Origin: an uncultured Clostridia bacterium
GTDB taxonomy: Bacteria > Bacillota > Clostridia > Christensenellales > Borkfalkiaceae
Direction of reading: 5' to 3'
Length of the DNA: 32,528 bases
Assembly: GCA_947629575.1 (NCBI GenBank)
Contig: CANREF010000020.1
Coordinates: 1 to 32,528, forward strand
Positions within the stretch are counted from its first letter, which is position 1. Every line of letters begins with the position of its first letter. Positions 1-7,917 of the stretch are shown one piece after another. The notes beneath the pieces were generated by a model, which was not told the DNA's origin, did no database searches, and worked only from the letters and a program-made list of their open reading frames with translations. Position numbers and translations under genes: made by a program.

Positions 1-1542
1 CTCTTCCGGGACACCGTACATACCGACGGCTCCATCACTCCCTTTGCGGAGACCCCCTTCTATAAGAAGCAAATGCGCATCGCGCTCCGCAACTGCGGCG
101 TGATCGCGGCCGAGGACATCGAGGAGGCGATCGCCGCGGGCGACTACGCCGCCATCGAAAAGGTGCTCACCACCATGACCCCCGACGACGTCATCAAGGA
201 AGTGCTCGACTCGGGCCTCCGCGGAAGAGGCGGCGCGGGCTTCCCCACCGGCAGGAAGTGGAGCTTTGCGAAGGCGTCCGCGGGCGACATCAAATATGTA
301 TGCTGCAACGCCGACGAGGGAGACCCCGGCGCGTTCATGGACCGCTCCGTTCTCGAAGGCGATCCTCACTGCGTGCTCGAGGCCATGACGATCGCGGGCT
401 ATGCGATCGGCGCGCATCAGGGCTATATCTACGTCCGCGCGGAGTATCCCATCGCCGTCCAGCGCCTCAAGATCGCCATTGAACAGGCGCGCAAGTACGG
501 ACTTCTCGGCAAGAACATTTTGGGGCTCGGCTTTGACTTCGACATTGAAATCAGGCTCGGCGCGGGCGCGTTCGTCTGCGGCGAGGAGACGGCGCTCATG
601 ACCTCTATCGAAGGTCATCGCGGCGAACCCCGTCCCCGTCCTCCCTTCCCCGCTGTAAAGGGTCTGTTCGAAAAACCCACCATTCTCAACAATGTCGAGA
701 CGTGGGCGAACATCAACCCCATCATCATGAAGGGGGCGAAGTGGTATTCCTCCATCGGCACGGAGAGGAGCAAGGGCACCAAGGTGTTCGCGCTCGGCGG
801 CAAGATCAACAACGTCGGACTTGTGGAAGTCCCCATGGGCACGACGCTTCGCGATATCATCTATGAGATCGGCGGCGGTATCCCGAACGGCAAGGCGTTC
901 AAAGCGGCGCAGACGGGCGGTCCCTCCGGCGGCTGCATCCCCGCAGACCTCATCGACACCCCCATCGACTTCGACAACCTCGTGGCGATCGGCTCGATGA
1001 TGGGCTCGGGCGGCCTCATCGTCCTCGACGAGGACTCCTGCATGGTCGATATCAGTAAGTTCTACCTCGAATTCACCGCGGATGAGAGCTGCGGCAAGTG
1101 TACGCCCTGCCGTATCGGCACAAAGCGCCTCTTGCAGCTCCTCACCAAGATCACCGAGGGCAAGGGCACGGAAGAGGATCTCGTCAAGATCGAAGAACTT
1201 GCCGAGCACATGAAGTCCTCCTCCCTCTGCGCGCTCGGACAATCCGCGCCCAACCCCATCCTCTCCACGTTGCACCACTTCCGCAATGAATATGAGGATC
1301 ATATCAAAAACCACCACTGCACGGCGGGCGTGTGCAAGGCGCTCCTGTCCTTCACCATCGATAAGGAGAAGTGTATCGGCTGCGGTCTCTGCGCAAGGAA
1401 CTGCCCCGTTTCGGCGATCTCCAAGACAGATTATACCGCCCCCGGGCACAAGCTCCCTTCCATGGCGATCGATCCCGCAAAGTGTATCAAGTGCGGCGTG
1501 TGCCAGAGCAACTGCAAATTCAAGGCAGTAGAGAGAAAGTGA
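1..1542 (+). CDS. hydB: [FeFe] hydrogenase, NADH/FMN-binding beta subunit (HydB/HndC, NuoF-like), 5' partial
   Basis: The reading frame is open from base 1; the ATG at 73 is internal, because the 24 codons before it continue the family sequence (ending FYKKQ before MRIALRNCG). The true start and the N-terminal thioredoxin-like domain lie outside the window. Seen: the FMN/NADH-binding segment [13 protein letters not shown] (about nt 223-261), NuoF core motifs such as [11 protein letters not shown] and [11 protein letters not shown], a SLBB-like middle region, the N3-type cluster motif [13 protein letters not shown] (about nt 1084-1125), and a C-terminal 2x[4Fe-4S] ferredoxin ([12 protein letters not shown] and [11 protein letters not shown]). 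Known of the family: it passes electrons between NAD(P)H and the hydrogenase subunit in the cytoplasm, often with flavin-based bifurcation to ferredoxin. It ends 10 bases before hydA, so the two are one operon; hydC/nuoE is expected just upstream. Confidence 0.93.
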   Translation, partial: LFRDTVHTDGSITPFAETPFYKKQMRIALRNCGVIAAEDIEEAIAAGDYAAIEKVLTTMTPDDVIKEVLDSGLRGRGGAGFPTGRKWSFAKASAGDIKYVCCNADEGDPGAFMDRSVLEGDPHCVLEAMTIAGYAIGAHQGYIYVRAEYPIAVQRLKIAIEQARKYGLLGKNILGLGFDFDIEIRLGAGAFVCGEETALMTSIEGHRGEPRPRPPFPAVKGLFEKPTILNNVETWANINPIIMKGAKWYSSIGTERSKGTKVFALGGKINNVGLVEVPMGTTLRDIIYEIGGGIPNGKAFKAAQTGGPSGGCIPADLIDTPIDFDNLVAIGSMMGSGGLIVLDEDSCMVDISKFYLEFTADESCGKCTPCRIGTKRLLQLLTKITEGKGTEEDLVKIEELAEHMKSSSLCALGQSAPNPILSTLHHFRNEYEDHIKNHHCTAGVCKALLSFTIDKEKCIGCGLCARNCPVSAISKTDYTAPGHKLPSMAIDPAKCIKCGVCQSNCKFKAVERK

Positions 1543-1552
1543 GGTGAAAACA

Positions 1553-3277
1553 ATGGCTAACATGGTAAATCTGAAGATCAATAATATCCCCGTGACCGTT
1601 CCCGAGGGCTCTACCGTTCTGGAAGCGGCAAGAGCGGCTCATATCGAGATCCCCACTCTCTGCTACCTCAAGGACGTGAGCTGCGTCGGTTCTTGCCGTA
1701 TGTGCCTCGTGGAAGCGACGGGCGCGCGCGGTCTCGTTGCCGCCTGCGTCTATCCCGTTTCCGAGGGAATGGAAGTCAAGACGAATACCGAAAAGTGCAG
1801 AAAGAGCAGGAAGATGACCCTCGAGCTCATGCTTTCCAAGCATAAGAAAGAGTGCCTCGCCTGCGAGAGAGCGGGCAACTGCGAACTGCAGCGTCTCTCC
1901 ACCGAGTACGGGTGCGATCCCCACTACTTCGAGGGCGAAACGCTCGACACTCCCCTCGATGTCTCCGCTCCCTATGTGGTGCGCGACAGGGATAAATGTA
2001 TCAACTGTAACCGCTGCGTGGCGGCTTGCAAGAAGCAGGCGGTCGGAGCGATCGGTCCGATCGGCAGAGGCTATGCCGTGCACGTGGGCAGCGCGTTCGA
2101 GATGTCCCTCATGGAATCGGTGTGCGTGGGCTGCGGACAGTGCATCGTCGCATGTCCCGTCGGCGCTCTGAAGGAGCGCACCACCGTGGACGAAGTTTGG
2201 GCGGCGCTCGCCGATCCCAATAAGAAAGTGGTGTTCTTCACCGCTCCCTCCGTCCGCGCCACCCTCGGCGAGGCGTTCGACCTTCCCGTGGGAACCAATG
2301 TGGAGGGCAAGATGGTCGCCGCGATCAGAAGGCTCGCGCCCGACTATGTGTTCAATATGGACGTCACCGCCGACCTCACCATTATGGAAGAGGCGAGCGA
2401 ACTTCTGAACCGCATCCAGACGGGCAAGCCCATGCCCATGTTCACGAGCTGCTGCCCCGCATGGGTGAAGTTCGTGGAACAGAAACATCCCGACATGATC
2501 CCCCACCTTTCCACCTGCAAATCCCCGCAGGAGATGTTCGGCGGGCTCTTAAAGAGCTATTGGTGCGAGAAGAACGGTATCGACCCTAAGGATCTCTTCG
2601 TGGTCTCCGTCATTCCTTGCACGGCGAAGAAATACGAATGCCACCGCCCCGAGATGAAGGGCGAAGTGGACGCGGCGATCACCACCCGCGAACTTGCGCG
2701 TATGCTCAAGACGGCGGGCATCAAGCTCGCCGAGCTTCCCGAAGAGGAATTCGACGCTCCGTTTGCGACCTGCTCGGGCGGCGGCACGATCTTCGGCGCA
2801 ACGGGCGGCGTGATGGAAGCGGCGCTCCGCGTGGCGGCAAAGATGCTCGACGGCAAGTTCGAAGTGGTGGACTTCCCCGAAGTGCGCGGCACTTCCCCCA
2901 TCAAGGAAGCCGTGTACAACGTGGCGGGTCATACCGTCCGCGTCGCCGTGGCGAGCGGGCTTGCGAACGCGGAAGAGATCATCAAAGGGCTCAAGGACGG
3001 CACGAGAAAGTATGATTTCATCGAGATCATGGCTTGCCCCGGCGGCTGCGTGAACGGCGGCGGTCAGCCCACCCTTCCCGACAGTATCCGCAATACCGTG
3101 GAACTTCGTTCCCTCCGTGCCGCGGCTCTGTATTCGAGCGACAAGGACAATAAGCTCCGCCGCTCTTCCGACAGCCCCGTGATGGATCTTTTGTACAACG
3201 ATTACTTCGGCGCGCCGAACAGCCACAAGGCGCACGAGATCCTGCACACCTCCTATCATGAGGACAAGAGAGTTTGA
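1553..3277 (+). CDS. hydA: [FeFe] hydrogenase catalytic subunit, group A multimeric type (HydA/HndD)
   Basis: Makes or consumes H2 at the H-cluster; with HydB it forms a cytoplasmic NAD(P)H-linked, probably bifurcating, hydrogenase. The 574-residue protein has the HndD-like layout: an N-terminal [2Fe-2S] domain (C37, C48, C51, C65), a His-Cys cluster (H97, C101, C104, C110), two [4Fe-4S] motifs (C149-C159 and C191-C201), then the H domain. H-cluster ligands are C300 (TSCCPAW; C301 is the proton-relay Cys), C356 (IPCTAKKYE), and C495 and C499 (EIMACPGGCVNGGGQP). The usual Met just before P-C in the second motif is Ile354. I chose the ATG at 1553 because GAGGTG at 1541-1546 is correctly spaced before it; an in-frame GTG at 1544 lies inside that ribosome site. 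It lacks the extra C-terminal [2Fe-2S] domain of longer relatives. Confidence 0.97.
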   Translation: MANMVNLKINNIPVTVPEGSTVLEAARAAHIEIPTLCYLKDVSCVGSCRMCLVEATGARGLVAACVYPVSEGMEVKTNTEKCRKSRKMTLELMLSKHKKECLACERAGNCELQRLSTEYGCDPHYFEGETLDTPLDVSAPYVVRDRDKCINCNRCVAACKKQAVGAIGPIGRGYAVHVGSAFEMSLMESVCVGCGQCIVACPVGALKERTTVDEVWAALADPNKKVVFFTAPSVRATLGEAFDLPVGTNVEGKMVAAIRRLAPDYVFNMDVTADLTIMEEASELLNRIQTGKPMPMFTSCCPAWVKFVEQKHPDMIPHLSTCKSPQEMFGGLLKSYWCEKNGIDPKDLFVVSVIPCTAKKYECHRPEMKGEVDAAITTRELARMLKTAGIKLAELPEEEFDAPFATCSGGGTIFGATGGVMEAALRVAAKMLDGKFEVVDFPEVRGTSPIKEAVYNVAGHTVRVAVASGLANAEEIIKGLKDGTRKYDFIEIMACPGGCVNGGGQPTLPDSIRNTVELRSLRAAALYSSDKDNKLRRSSDSPVMDLLYNDYFGAPNSHKAHEILHTSYHEDKRV

Positions 3278-3293
3278 CCTTCCTTTGTAAGAA

Positions 3294-3325
3294 AGAGACC
3301 TGCCCGCAAGGACAGGTCTCTTTTT
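3294..3325 (+). terminator. Rho-independent terminator of the hyd operon
   Basis: A perfect 9-bp stem (AGAGACCTG at 3294-3302 with CAGGTCTCT at 3313-3321) is followed directly by a run of T. It begins 17 bases after the hydA stop codon. Confidence 0.92.
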
Positions 3326-3330
3326 ATAAG

Positions 3331-3800
3331 GACACCACCCCCCTACCCCCCTCCTGAGGAGGGGGCAAAGGCCTACCCCCTCTAGGGGGAGGCTCTGCCG
3401 TAGGCGGTGGTGGGGGGGATTGACTCCCTCCGCGTCATTCCGCCCCGCCCCCTTGCCCACCCCTTGAGGGGTGGGTGTCACGCGCGAAGCGCGTGACGGG
3501 AGGGGTGTAACGCAGTCGAGCAGACACCCCCTCAGTCGCGGCTAACGCCTACTTCGCACTTCGTGCTCGTGCCGCGCTTAGAGAATCTGAACTGCGCGCG
3601 GGACGCCAGCTCCCCCTCAAGGGGCAGCCAAGGGAGAAGGACACCACCCCCCTACCCGTTTTGGCGGCAGGGACCGCCAAAACCCCGTCGCGCTTTTACA
3701 GCGCTCCTGTCGCGGCGTCCCTCACAGCCCGCAGGGCTGTTGAGGAGAATGACGCCGCTCCACCCCTCAGGAGGGGGCAAAAGGGTGGGTGAAAATGCTG
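3331..3800. repeat. Block of intergenic palindromic repeats (CCTCCT-N-AGGAGG family)
   Basis: This gene-free block is made of C-run/G-run palindromes such as CCCCCTCCTGAGGAGGGGG near 3346-3364 and a second C-run/G-run palindrome centred near 3379, with further copies near 3470-3530, 3610-3660 and 3755-3790. The same family recurs near 13.14, 15.2, 19.3 and 20.7-20.96 kb, always between genes. Frames open in it (for example 3563-3856) are Pro/Arg-rich by-products without a ribosome site. Together with 3801-4178 it makes a 900-base gap between hydA and ileS with no credible gene. Confidence 0.85.
3566..3602. repeat. 37-bp dispersed repeat, first of two copies
   Basis: The 37 bases here recur at 4093-4129 with a single mismatch (T/A). 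Both copies lie in the hydA-ileS gap and are preceded by similar 'acttcg' sequence. They look like fragments of a longer intergenic repeat rather than a coding region. Confidence 0.8.
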
Positions 3801-3882
3801 TCGCAAACATTACCGTCGGGAACACAAGTATAACAGATTCAAAAGAAATTTGTTAATAACTATGAGATTCTCGTATTTTTTC

Positions 3883-3906
3883 GGCGCGGGCAAGTTTGCC
3901 CGCGCC
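3883..3906. other. GC-rich hairpin, 11-bp perfect stem
   Basis: GGCGCGGGCAA pairs perfectly with TTGCCCGCGCC around a 2-base loop. There is no T-run after it on either strand, so it is not a classical terminator, but it may help stop transcripts coming from ileS on the minus strand. It resembles the other GC-rich hairpins at gene ends in this window. Confidence 0.5.
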
Positions 3907-3921
3907 GCCTTTCCGCCCCCC

Positions 3922-4051
3922 GCGTCATTCTGAGGTGAATTGTTATTACGCAGTCCGCAGAAGTTGTCCCCGAAGAATCTCGCGGGGATTTTAGATGCTT
4001 CGGGGAGAGCATTGTCGAACTGCGTAACCACATTACGGCTCAGCATGACGC
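3922..4051. repeat. MITE-like element folding into one nested hairpin
   Basis: Terminal inverted repeats GCGTCATTCTGAG (3922-3934) and CTCAGCATGACGC (4039-4051) match at 12 of 13 positions. Inside them TTACGCAGT pairs with ACTGCGTAA (9/9), and further in CCCCGAAG pairs with CTTCGGGG (8/8), enclosing ATCT/AGAT. The whole 130 bp can therefore fold as a single interrupted stem. No coding capacity is present. An 11-base copy of its right end (CAGCATGACGC) recurs at 4131-4141. Confidence 0.7.
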
Positions 4052-4178
4052 AATGTCATCCATTCGACTACGCTACTTCGTCGCTACCGCTCCTCGTGCC
4101 GCGCTTAGAGAATCAGAACTGCGCGCGGGGCAGCATGACGCATGGCGAGCCCTCAAATCTCTACCGCATAAAACAAAA

Positions 4179-7100
4179 TCAAATTTTCACGATCGTGACC
4201 GTCGCCTTGTCGCCGTTGATATCGAGTTCCTTGGTGTAACCCTCCTTCTCTGCGGCGGGCGCGACCTTTTCTGCGAGCACGTCCTTTGCAAAAGTTCCGC
4301 TCTCCAGAACGGCGAGCGCCCGTCCCTCCGCCTCGTAATACACCTCGATGCGGTCGGTCACTTCGAAGCCCGCTTCCTTTCTCATCGTCTGGATGCGGGA
4401 AACGAGCTCGCGCTGAGCGCCTTCTATAAGAAGCTCCTCGGTGAGCGCGGTATTGAGCGCCACGGTAATGCCGCCGCCCGCAGCGGAGACATACCCTTCC
4501 GCAGATTCGGTGAAGATCTGCAAGTCCTCCTCGAGCAGGGTCACTTCGCCGTCCAGATCGACGGTGTAGCTCCCCTCTTCGCGCACTTTGGAGACGACCT
4601 CGCTCCCGTTGCAGTTGCTCAAAAATTCGGAAATGAGCTTCAGTTTCTTCCCGTATTTAGGGCCTAAGGTGCGAAGTTGAGGCTTGAGGGTATACCTTAC
4701 GAGCGATTCCGCGCTTGTGGAATAGCGCAGAGACTTCACATTCAATTCATCGAGTACAACTGCCTCGAGTTCTTCCCCGAGGTCGAGCGATCTGTCGCTC
4801 GCTATGATCATTCCCGAGAGCGGCTGGCGGTTCTTGACGCCGCCGCTTGCGCGCGCGCTCCTGCCGAGTTCCACGATATCGAGGACCTCTTCCATCCCCT
4901 CCTCGAGGGCGGGAGAGATGTAACTCTCATCGCAGACGGGGAAATCGCACAGGTGCACCGAAACGGGCGCATCCGCAAAGAAGGCGGGCACGAGGTTCTG
5001 ATACATCATCTCCGCCATGAAGGGAGTATAGGGTGCGAGCAACTTTGAAAGGGTGACGAGGACGGTGTAGAGCGTCGTATAGGCAGCCGCCTTGTCCTCC
5101 GTCATCTCAGACCCCCAATAGCGGTCGCGCCCCCTTCTCACATACCAGTTGGAGAGCTCGTCCACATAGTCCTGTATCGCCCGCGCGCTGTCCGTGATAT
5201 TGTATTCGGCGAGCTGTCTGTCCGTATTCTTTATTAAAGTATTGAGCTTGCTCAGCGCCCACTTGTCCATGAGGGAGAGCTTGCATTTTTTGAGATCGAA
5301 TTTGCTCGGGTCGTACTTGTCGATCTCGGCATAGAGGGCGAAGAACGCATAGGTATTCCAGAGCGTGCCCTGAAATTTACGCTGTACCTCCGAGACCGCC
5401 TCAGGACCGAAGCGCGAGGGGATCCACGGAGCGCTGTTCGTGTAGAAATACCACCGAACGGCGTCCGCACCCTGCTTGGAAAGGACCGTCCACGGATCGA
5501 CGACATTCCCCTTGTGCTTGCTCATCTTGACGCCGTTTTTGTCGTTGACATGCCCCAAGACGATACAGTTTTTGAAGGGCGCACGGTCGAACAGGATGGT
5601 GGAGATCACGAGCAAAACATAGAACCAACCGCGGGTCTGATCTACCGCCTCGGAGATGAAATCGGCGGGGAAGGTCTCCTCGAACAGGTCCTTGTTCTCA
5701 AACGGATAGTGATATTGAGCGAAGGGCATAGAGCCCGAATCGAACCAGCAGTCGATCACTTCGGGGGTGCGCTTCATCTTCCCGCCGCACTTTTTGCAGG
5801 TGCACACGAGGCCGTCCACATAGGGGCGGTGCAGTTCGATATCGAGCGGCGCGCCCGTCTTCTCGGTGAGTTCCTTGTGCGAACCGATGACCTCGATCTC
5901 GCCGCAGTCTTCACACACCCATGCGGGAAGAGGCGTTCCCCAATAGCGGTCGCGGGAGAGCCCCCAGTCGATGACGTTCTCGAGGAAGTTCCCCATTCTC
6001 CCCTCTTTGATCGTCTCGGGAATCCAGTTTACCGAACGGTTGTTTTTGATGAGCTGTTCTTTGACCTTGGTGACCTCGATGAACCAGCTCGAGCGGGCAT
6101 AGTACAGAAGGGGGGTATCGCACCGCCAGCAGTGGGGATAGCTGTGCTCGAAGGGAATCTTTTGGAACAAGAGCCCCTTCTTCTCTAAAATATCCATCAA
6201 GGGCTTATCCGCCTTTTTGGCGAACAGGCCGTCCACTTCGGGACAGCGCCCGTCGAAGCACCCCCGCTCGTTCACGAGCTGAACGACGGGCAAGCCGTAT
6301 TTCTTGCCGACCTTATAGTCGTCTTCGCCGAACGCGGGCGCGATATGCACGACGCCCGTGCCGTCCGTGAGGGTGACGTACCCGTCGCAGGTGACATAAA
6401 ACGCCTTTTCCTTAAACGAACCGAGGGCGTAAGGAAAGAGCGGCTCATACTCGGTGTATTCGTATTCCTTTCCCTTTTTGGACGAAATTTTTGTATACGT
6501 ATCAAAGAATTTTGGCACGAGCGCCGCCGCTAAAATGTAGTGCGTGCCGTCGCCCGTCTCGATCTCCTCATAGTCCTCGTCGGGATTCATGCAGAGCGCC
6601 ACATTGGAGGGAAGCGTCCACGGAGTGGTCGTCCATGCGAGGATATAGGTGTTCTCCCTCCCCTTCACCTTGAAGCGGGCGACGAGGGAAGTTTCCTTCA
6701 CGTCCTTATAGCCCTGCGCCACTTCGTGGGAGGAGAGCGCCGTGCCGCAACGGGGGCAATAGGGAACGATCTTATGCCCCTTGTATAAGAGCCCCTTCTT
6801 GTGCATCTCCTTGATCGCCCACCACACCGATTCGACATAGCTGTCGTGATAGGTGACGTAAGGGTGTTCCATATCCACCCAATAGCCCACGGCGTCAGAC
6901 ATCTTCTCCCACTCGCTCTGATATTTCCAGACCGATTCCTTGCACTTTTTGATAAAGGGCTCGATGCCGTATTTTTCGATGTCTTGCTTGCCGTCCATGC
7001 CGAGGGACTTCTCCACCTCGAGCTCGACGGGAAGCCCGTGCGTATCCCAGCCCGCCTTTCTGAGGACGTGCTGCCCCTTCATGGTGCGGTAGCGGGGCAT

Positions 7101-7301
7101 GATGTCCTTCATCACACGGGTGAGGACGTGCCCGATGTGGGGCTTGCCGTTCGCGGTGGGCGGACCGTCGAAGAAGGAAAATTCCGCGCCCCCTTCGTTC
7201 TTTTCAATGGACTTTTCAAAGATGCGGTTCTCTTTCCAGAACTTGGCGATCTCCTGTTCGCGTGCCACAAAATCGAGTGACGTATCTACTTTTTTATACA
7301 T
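4179..7301 (-). CDS. ileS: Isoleucine--tRNA ligase
   Basis: Charges tRNA-Ile with isoleucine in the cytoplasm. The 1040-residue class I synthetase has the HIGH motif as PHIGHV (residues 54-59), the catalytic-core sequence SWFIEVTKVKEQL, Cys pairs CPRCG, CWRCD, CEDCG and CKKCGGK typical of zinc-binding insertions, and the KMSK loop as GVKMSKHKGNVVDPW (about residue 595). The length and the KMSKHKGN form fit the longer, eukaryote-like IleS branch rather than the ~920-residue E. coli type; members of that branch are often less mupirocin-sensitive, but that is family knowledge, not visible here. The start is set by AAGGAGG at 7306-7312, four bases before the ATG. A T-box leader precedes it. No clear terminator follows the stop; the repeat block starts there. 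Confidence 0.97.
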   Translation of the reverse strand: MYKKVDTSLDFVAREQEIAKFWKENRIFEKSIEKNEGGAEFSFFDGPPTANGKPHIGHVLTRVMKDIMPRYRTMKGQHVLRKAGWDTHGLPVELEVEKSLGMDGKQDIEKYGIEPFIKKCKESVWKYQSEWEKMSDAVGYWVDMEHPYVTYHDSYVESVWWAIKEMHKKGLLYKGHKIVPYCPRCGTALSSHEVAQGYKDVKETSLVARFKVKGRENTYILAWTTTPWTLPSNVALCMNPDEDYEEIETGDGTHYILAAALVPKFFDTYTKISSKKGKEYEYTEYEPLFPYALGSFKEKAFYVTCDGYVTLTDGTGVVHIAPAFGEDDYKVGKKYGLPVVQLVNERGCFDGRCPEVDGLFAKKADKPLMDILEKKGLLFQKIPFEHSYPHCWRCDTPLLYYARSSWFIEVTKVKEQLIKNNRSVNWIPETIKEGRMGNFLENVIDWGLSRDRYWGTPLPAWVCEDCGEIEVIGSHKELTEKTGAPLDIELHRPYVDGLVCTCKKCGGKMKRTPEVIDCWFDSGSMPFAQYHYPFENKDLFEETFPADFISEAVDQTRGWFYVLLVISTILFDRAPFKNCIVLGHVNDKNGVKMSKHKGNVVDPWTVLSKQGADAVRWYFYTNSAPWIPSRFGPEAVSEVQRKFQGTLWNTYAFFALYAEIDKYDPSKFDLKKCKLSLMDKWALSKLNTLIKNTDRQLAEYNITDSARAIQDYVDELSNWYVRRGRDRYWGSEMTEDKAAAYTTLYTVLVTLSKLLAPYTPFMAEMMYQNLVPAFFADAPVSVHLCDFPVCDESYISPALEEGMEEVLDIVELGRSARASGGVKNRQPLSGMIIASDRSLDLGEELEAVVLDELNVKSLRYSTSAESLVRYTLKPQLRTLGPKYGKKLKLISEFLSNCNGSEVVSKVREEGSYTVDLDGEVTLLEEDLQIFTESAEGYVSAAGGGITVALNTALTEELLIEGAQRELVSRIQTMRKEAGFEVTDRIEVYYEAEGRALAVLESGTFAKDVLAEKVAPAAEKEGYTKELDINGDKATVTIVKI

Positions 7302-7556
7302 AGAGCCTCCTTACGGAATAAAAATAAGCCTCTGCGTTTTGGAATACGCAAAGGCATATCAACCACCAAAACAAACTTTCATTTGCCGCAAAGATGACGG
7401 ATCGCGACCCCGTGCGGAGTTACTGTGAGTTCTCCCCGCAAGCTCGAAAGGGGATACCCGCCCCGCACCGCTCTCCCCTCTCACCTTGCGGGAGTCTCTG
7501 TAAACGGCTTTCCCGAGACGGACTTGTCCTTTCTCAAACGCTTTTCATATGAAATT
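7302..7556 (-). promoter_or_regulatory. T-box riboswitch leader of ileS (specifier AUC)
   Basis: The 255-nt leader on the minus strand has the T-box order. It starts with a stem I base containing AAAGGACAAG, then CAGAGACUCCC and GGUGAGAGGGGAG (distal arm), then GGGUAUCCCC carrying the specifier AUC (plus positions 7453-7455) followed by CCUUUCGAGC, which pairs with the GAAAGG at the stem base. After a variable middle come GGUGGUU (7361-7367) as the T-box bulge able to meet the tRNA CCA end, and then an attenuator hairpin. An Ile codon as specifier matches the gene. The T-box core departs from the usual GGUGGNACCGCG after GGUGGU, so the antiterminator is divergent. Expected behaviour: uncharged tRNA-Ile prevents termination. 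Confidence 0.85.
7321..7355 (-). terminator. T-box attenuator hairpin
   Basis: Read on the minus strand, GCCUUUGCGU pairs with ACGCAGAGGC (nine Watson-Crick pairs and one U-G) around a short loop and is followed by UUAUUUUUAUU. The 5' arm overlaps the 3' end of the T-box antiterminator, as required for mutually exclusive folds. Confidence 0.85.
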
Positions 7557-7562
7557 TTCTCT

Positions 7563-7591
7563 ATTATAGCAATTTCTCCCGGGAAAGGCAA
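7563..7591 (-). promoter_or_regulatory. Promoter of ileS
   Basis: The minus strand has TTGCCT (7586-7591), a 17-bp spacer and a perfect TATAAT (7563-7568). The predicted start is near 7556, at the beginning of the T-box leader. Confidence 0.85.
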
Positions 7592-7612
7592 GTGTTTTTC
7601 ACCTCTTTTCCC

Positions 7613-7837
7613 TCAGCCGAAAATTCCTTTCCGCGCGCGGATCTCTTTCACCGCAAACCCCGCGTCCGCCACGCAAGCCGAAAGTTCCTCGTCGGGCAGA
7701 TCGCTCTCGACGAAGATGACGCCCTTTTTGAAATTCGCCTTCGCGCCCGAAACGCCGCCGAGCAGCAATAATTTCTTTTCGGCGCGCTCGGCACAGCGCT
7801 TGCAGCACATGCCTTCCACCTCGATCACCTTTTTCAT
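7613..7837 (-). CDS. Small heavy-metal-associated (HMA, CopZ-like) protein
   Basis: The 74-residue protein is a single HMA fold (beta-alpha-beta-beta-alpha-beta pattern) with the metal-binding motif GMCCKRC, which satisfies GMxCxxC with one extra Cys. The family carries Cu(I) or other soft metals to P-type ATPases or regulators in the cytoplasm; no such ATPase is in this window, so the partner is unknown. It is divergent from the HAD gene. There is no usable Shine-Dalgarno site: the -10 box TAAAAT ends six bases before the ATG, so the mRNA probably starts at the start codon. The Ile/Val/Glu-rich opening and the Cys pair make a real gene likely despite its size. Confidence 0.85.
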   Translation of the reverse strand: MKKVIEVEGMCCKRCAERAEKKLLLLGGVSGAKANFKKGVIFVESDLPDEELSACVADAGFAVKEIRARKGIFG

Positions 7838-7843
7838 ACCCTC

Positions 7844-7872
7844 ATTTTACCACTTCCGCCGCCGTTTGTAAA
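7844..7872 (-). promoter_or_regulatory. Promoter of the HMA gene (leaderless)
   Basis: The minus strand has TTTACA (7867-7872), a 17-bp spacer and TAAAAT (7844-7849). The predicted +1 is 7837, which is the A of the ATG. It lies back to back with the HAD promoter, only 9 bp separating the two -35 boxes. Confidence 0.8.
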
Positions 7873-7881
7873 GGATTCGGA

Positions 7882-7910
7882 TTGACATTCCCTCGTTTTT
7901 CCTCTATAAT
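7882..7910 (+). promoter_or_regulatory. Consensus promoter of the HAD gene (leaderless)
   Basis: Perfect TTGACA (7882-7887), 17-bp spacer, perfect TATAAT (7905-7910). The predicted +1 is 7917, one base before the ATG at 7918. The in-frame TTG at 7882 is simply the -35 box. Confidence 0.92.
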
Positions 7911-7917
7911 GAATGGC

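Noticed and set aside
3563-3856. Open frame of 97 codons in the hydA-ileS gap
   Set aside because: It lies in palindromic repeats, has no ribosome site and encodes a Pro/Arg-rich string; part of it is copied in the frame near 3940-4239.
7882-7917. Upstream TTG start for the HAD gene
   Set aside because: The TTG is the -35 box TTGACA and the frame runs through the -10 box; the ATG at 7918 is the start. The same error occurs at 18144 (DUF3737 -35 box).
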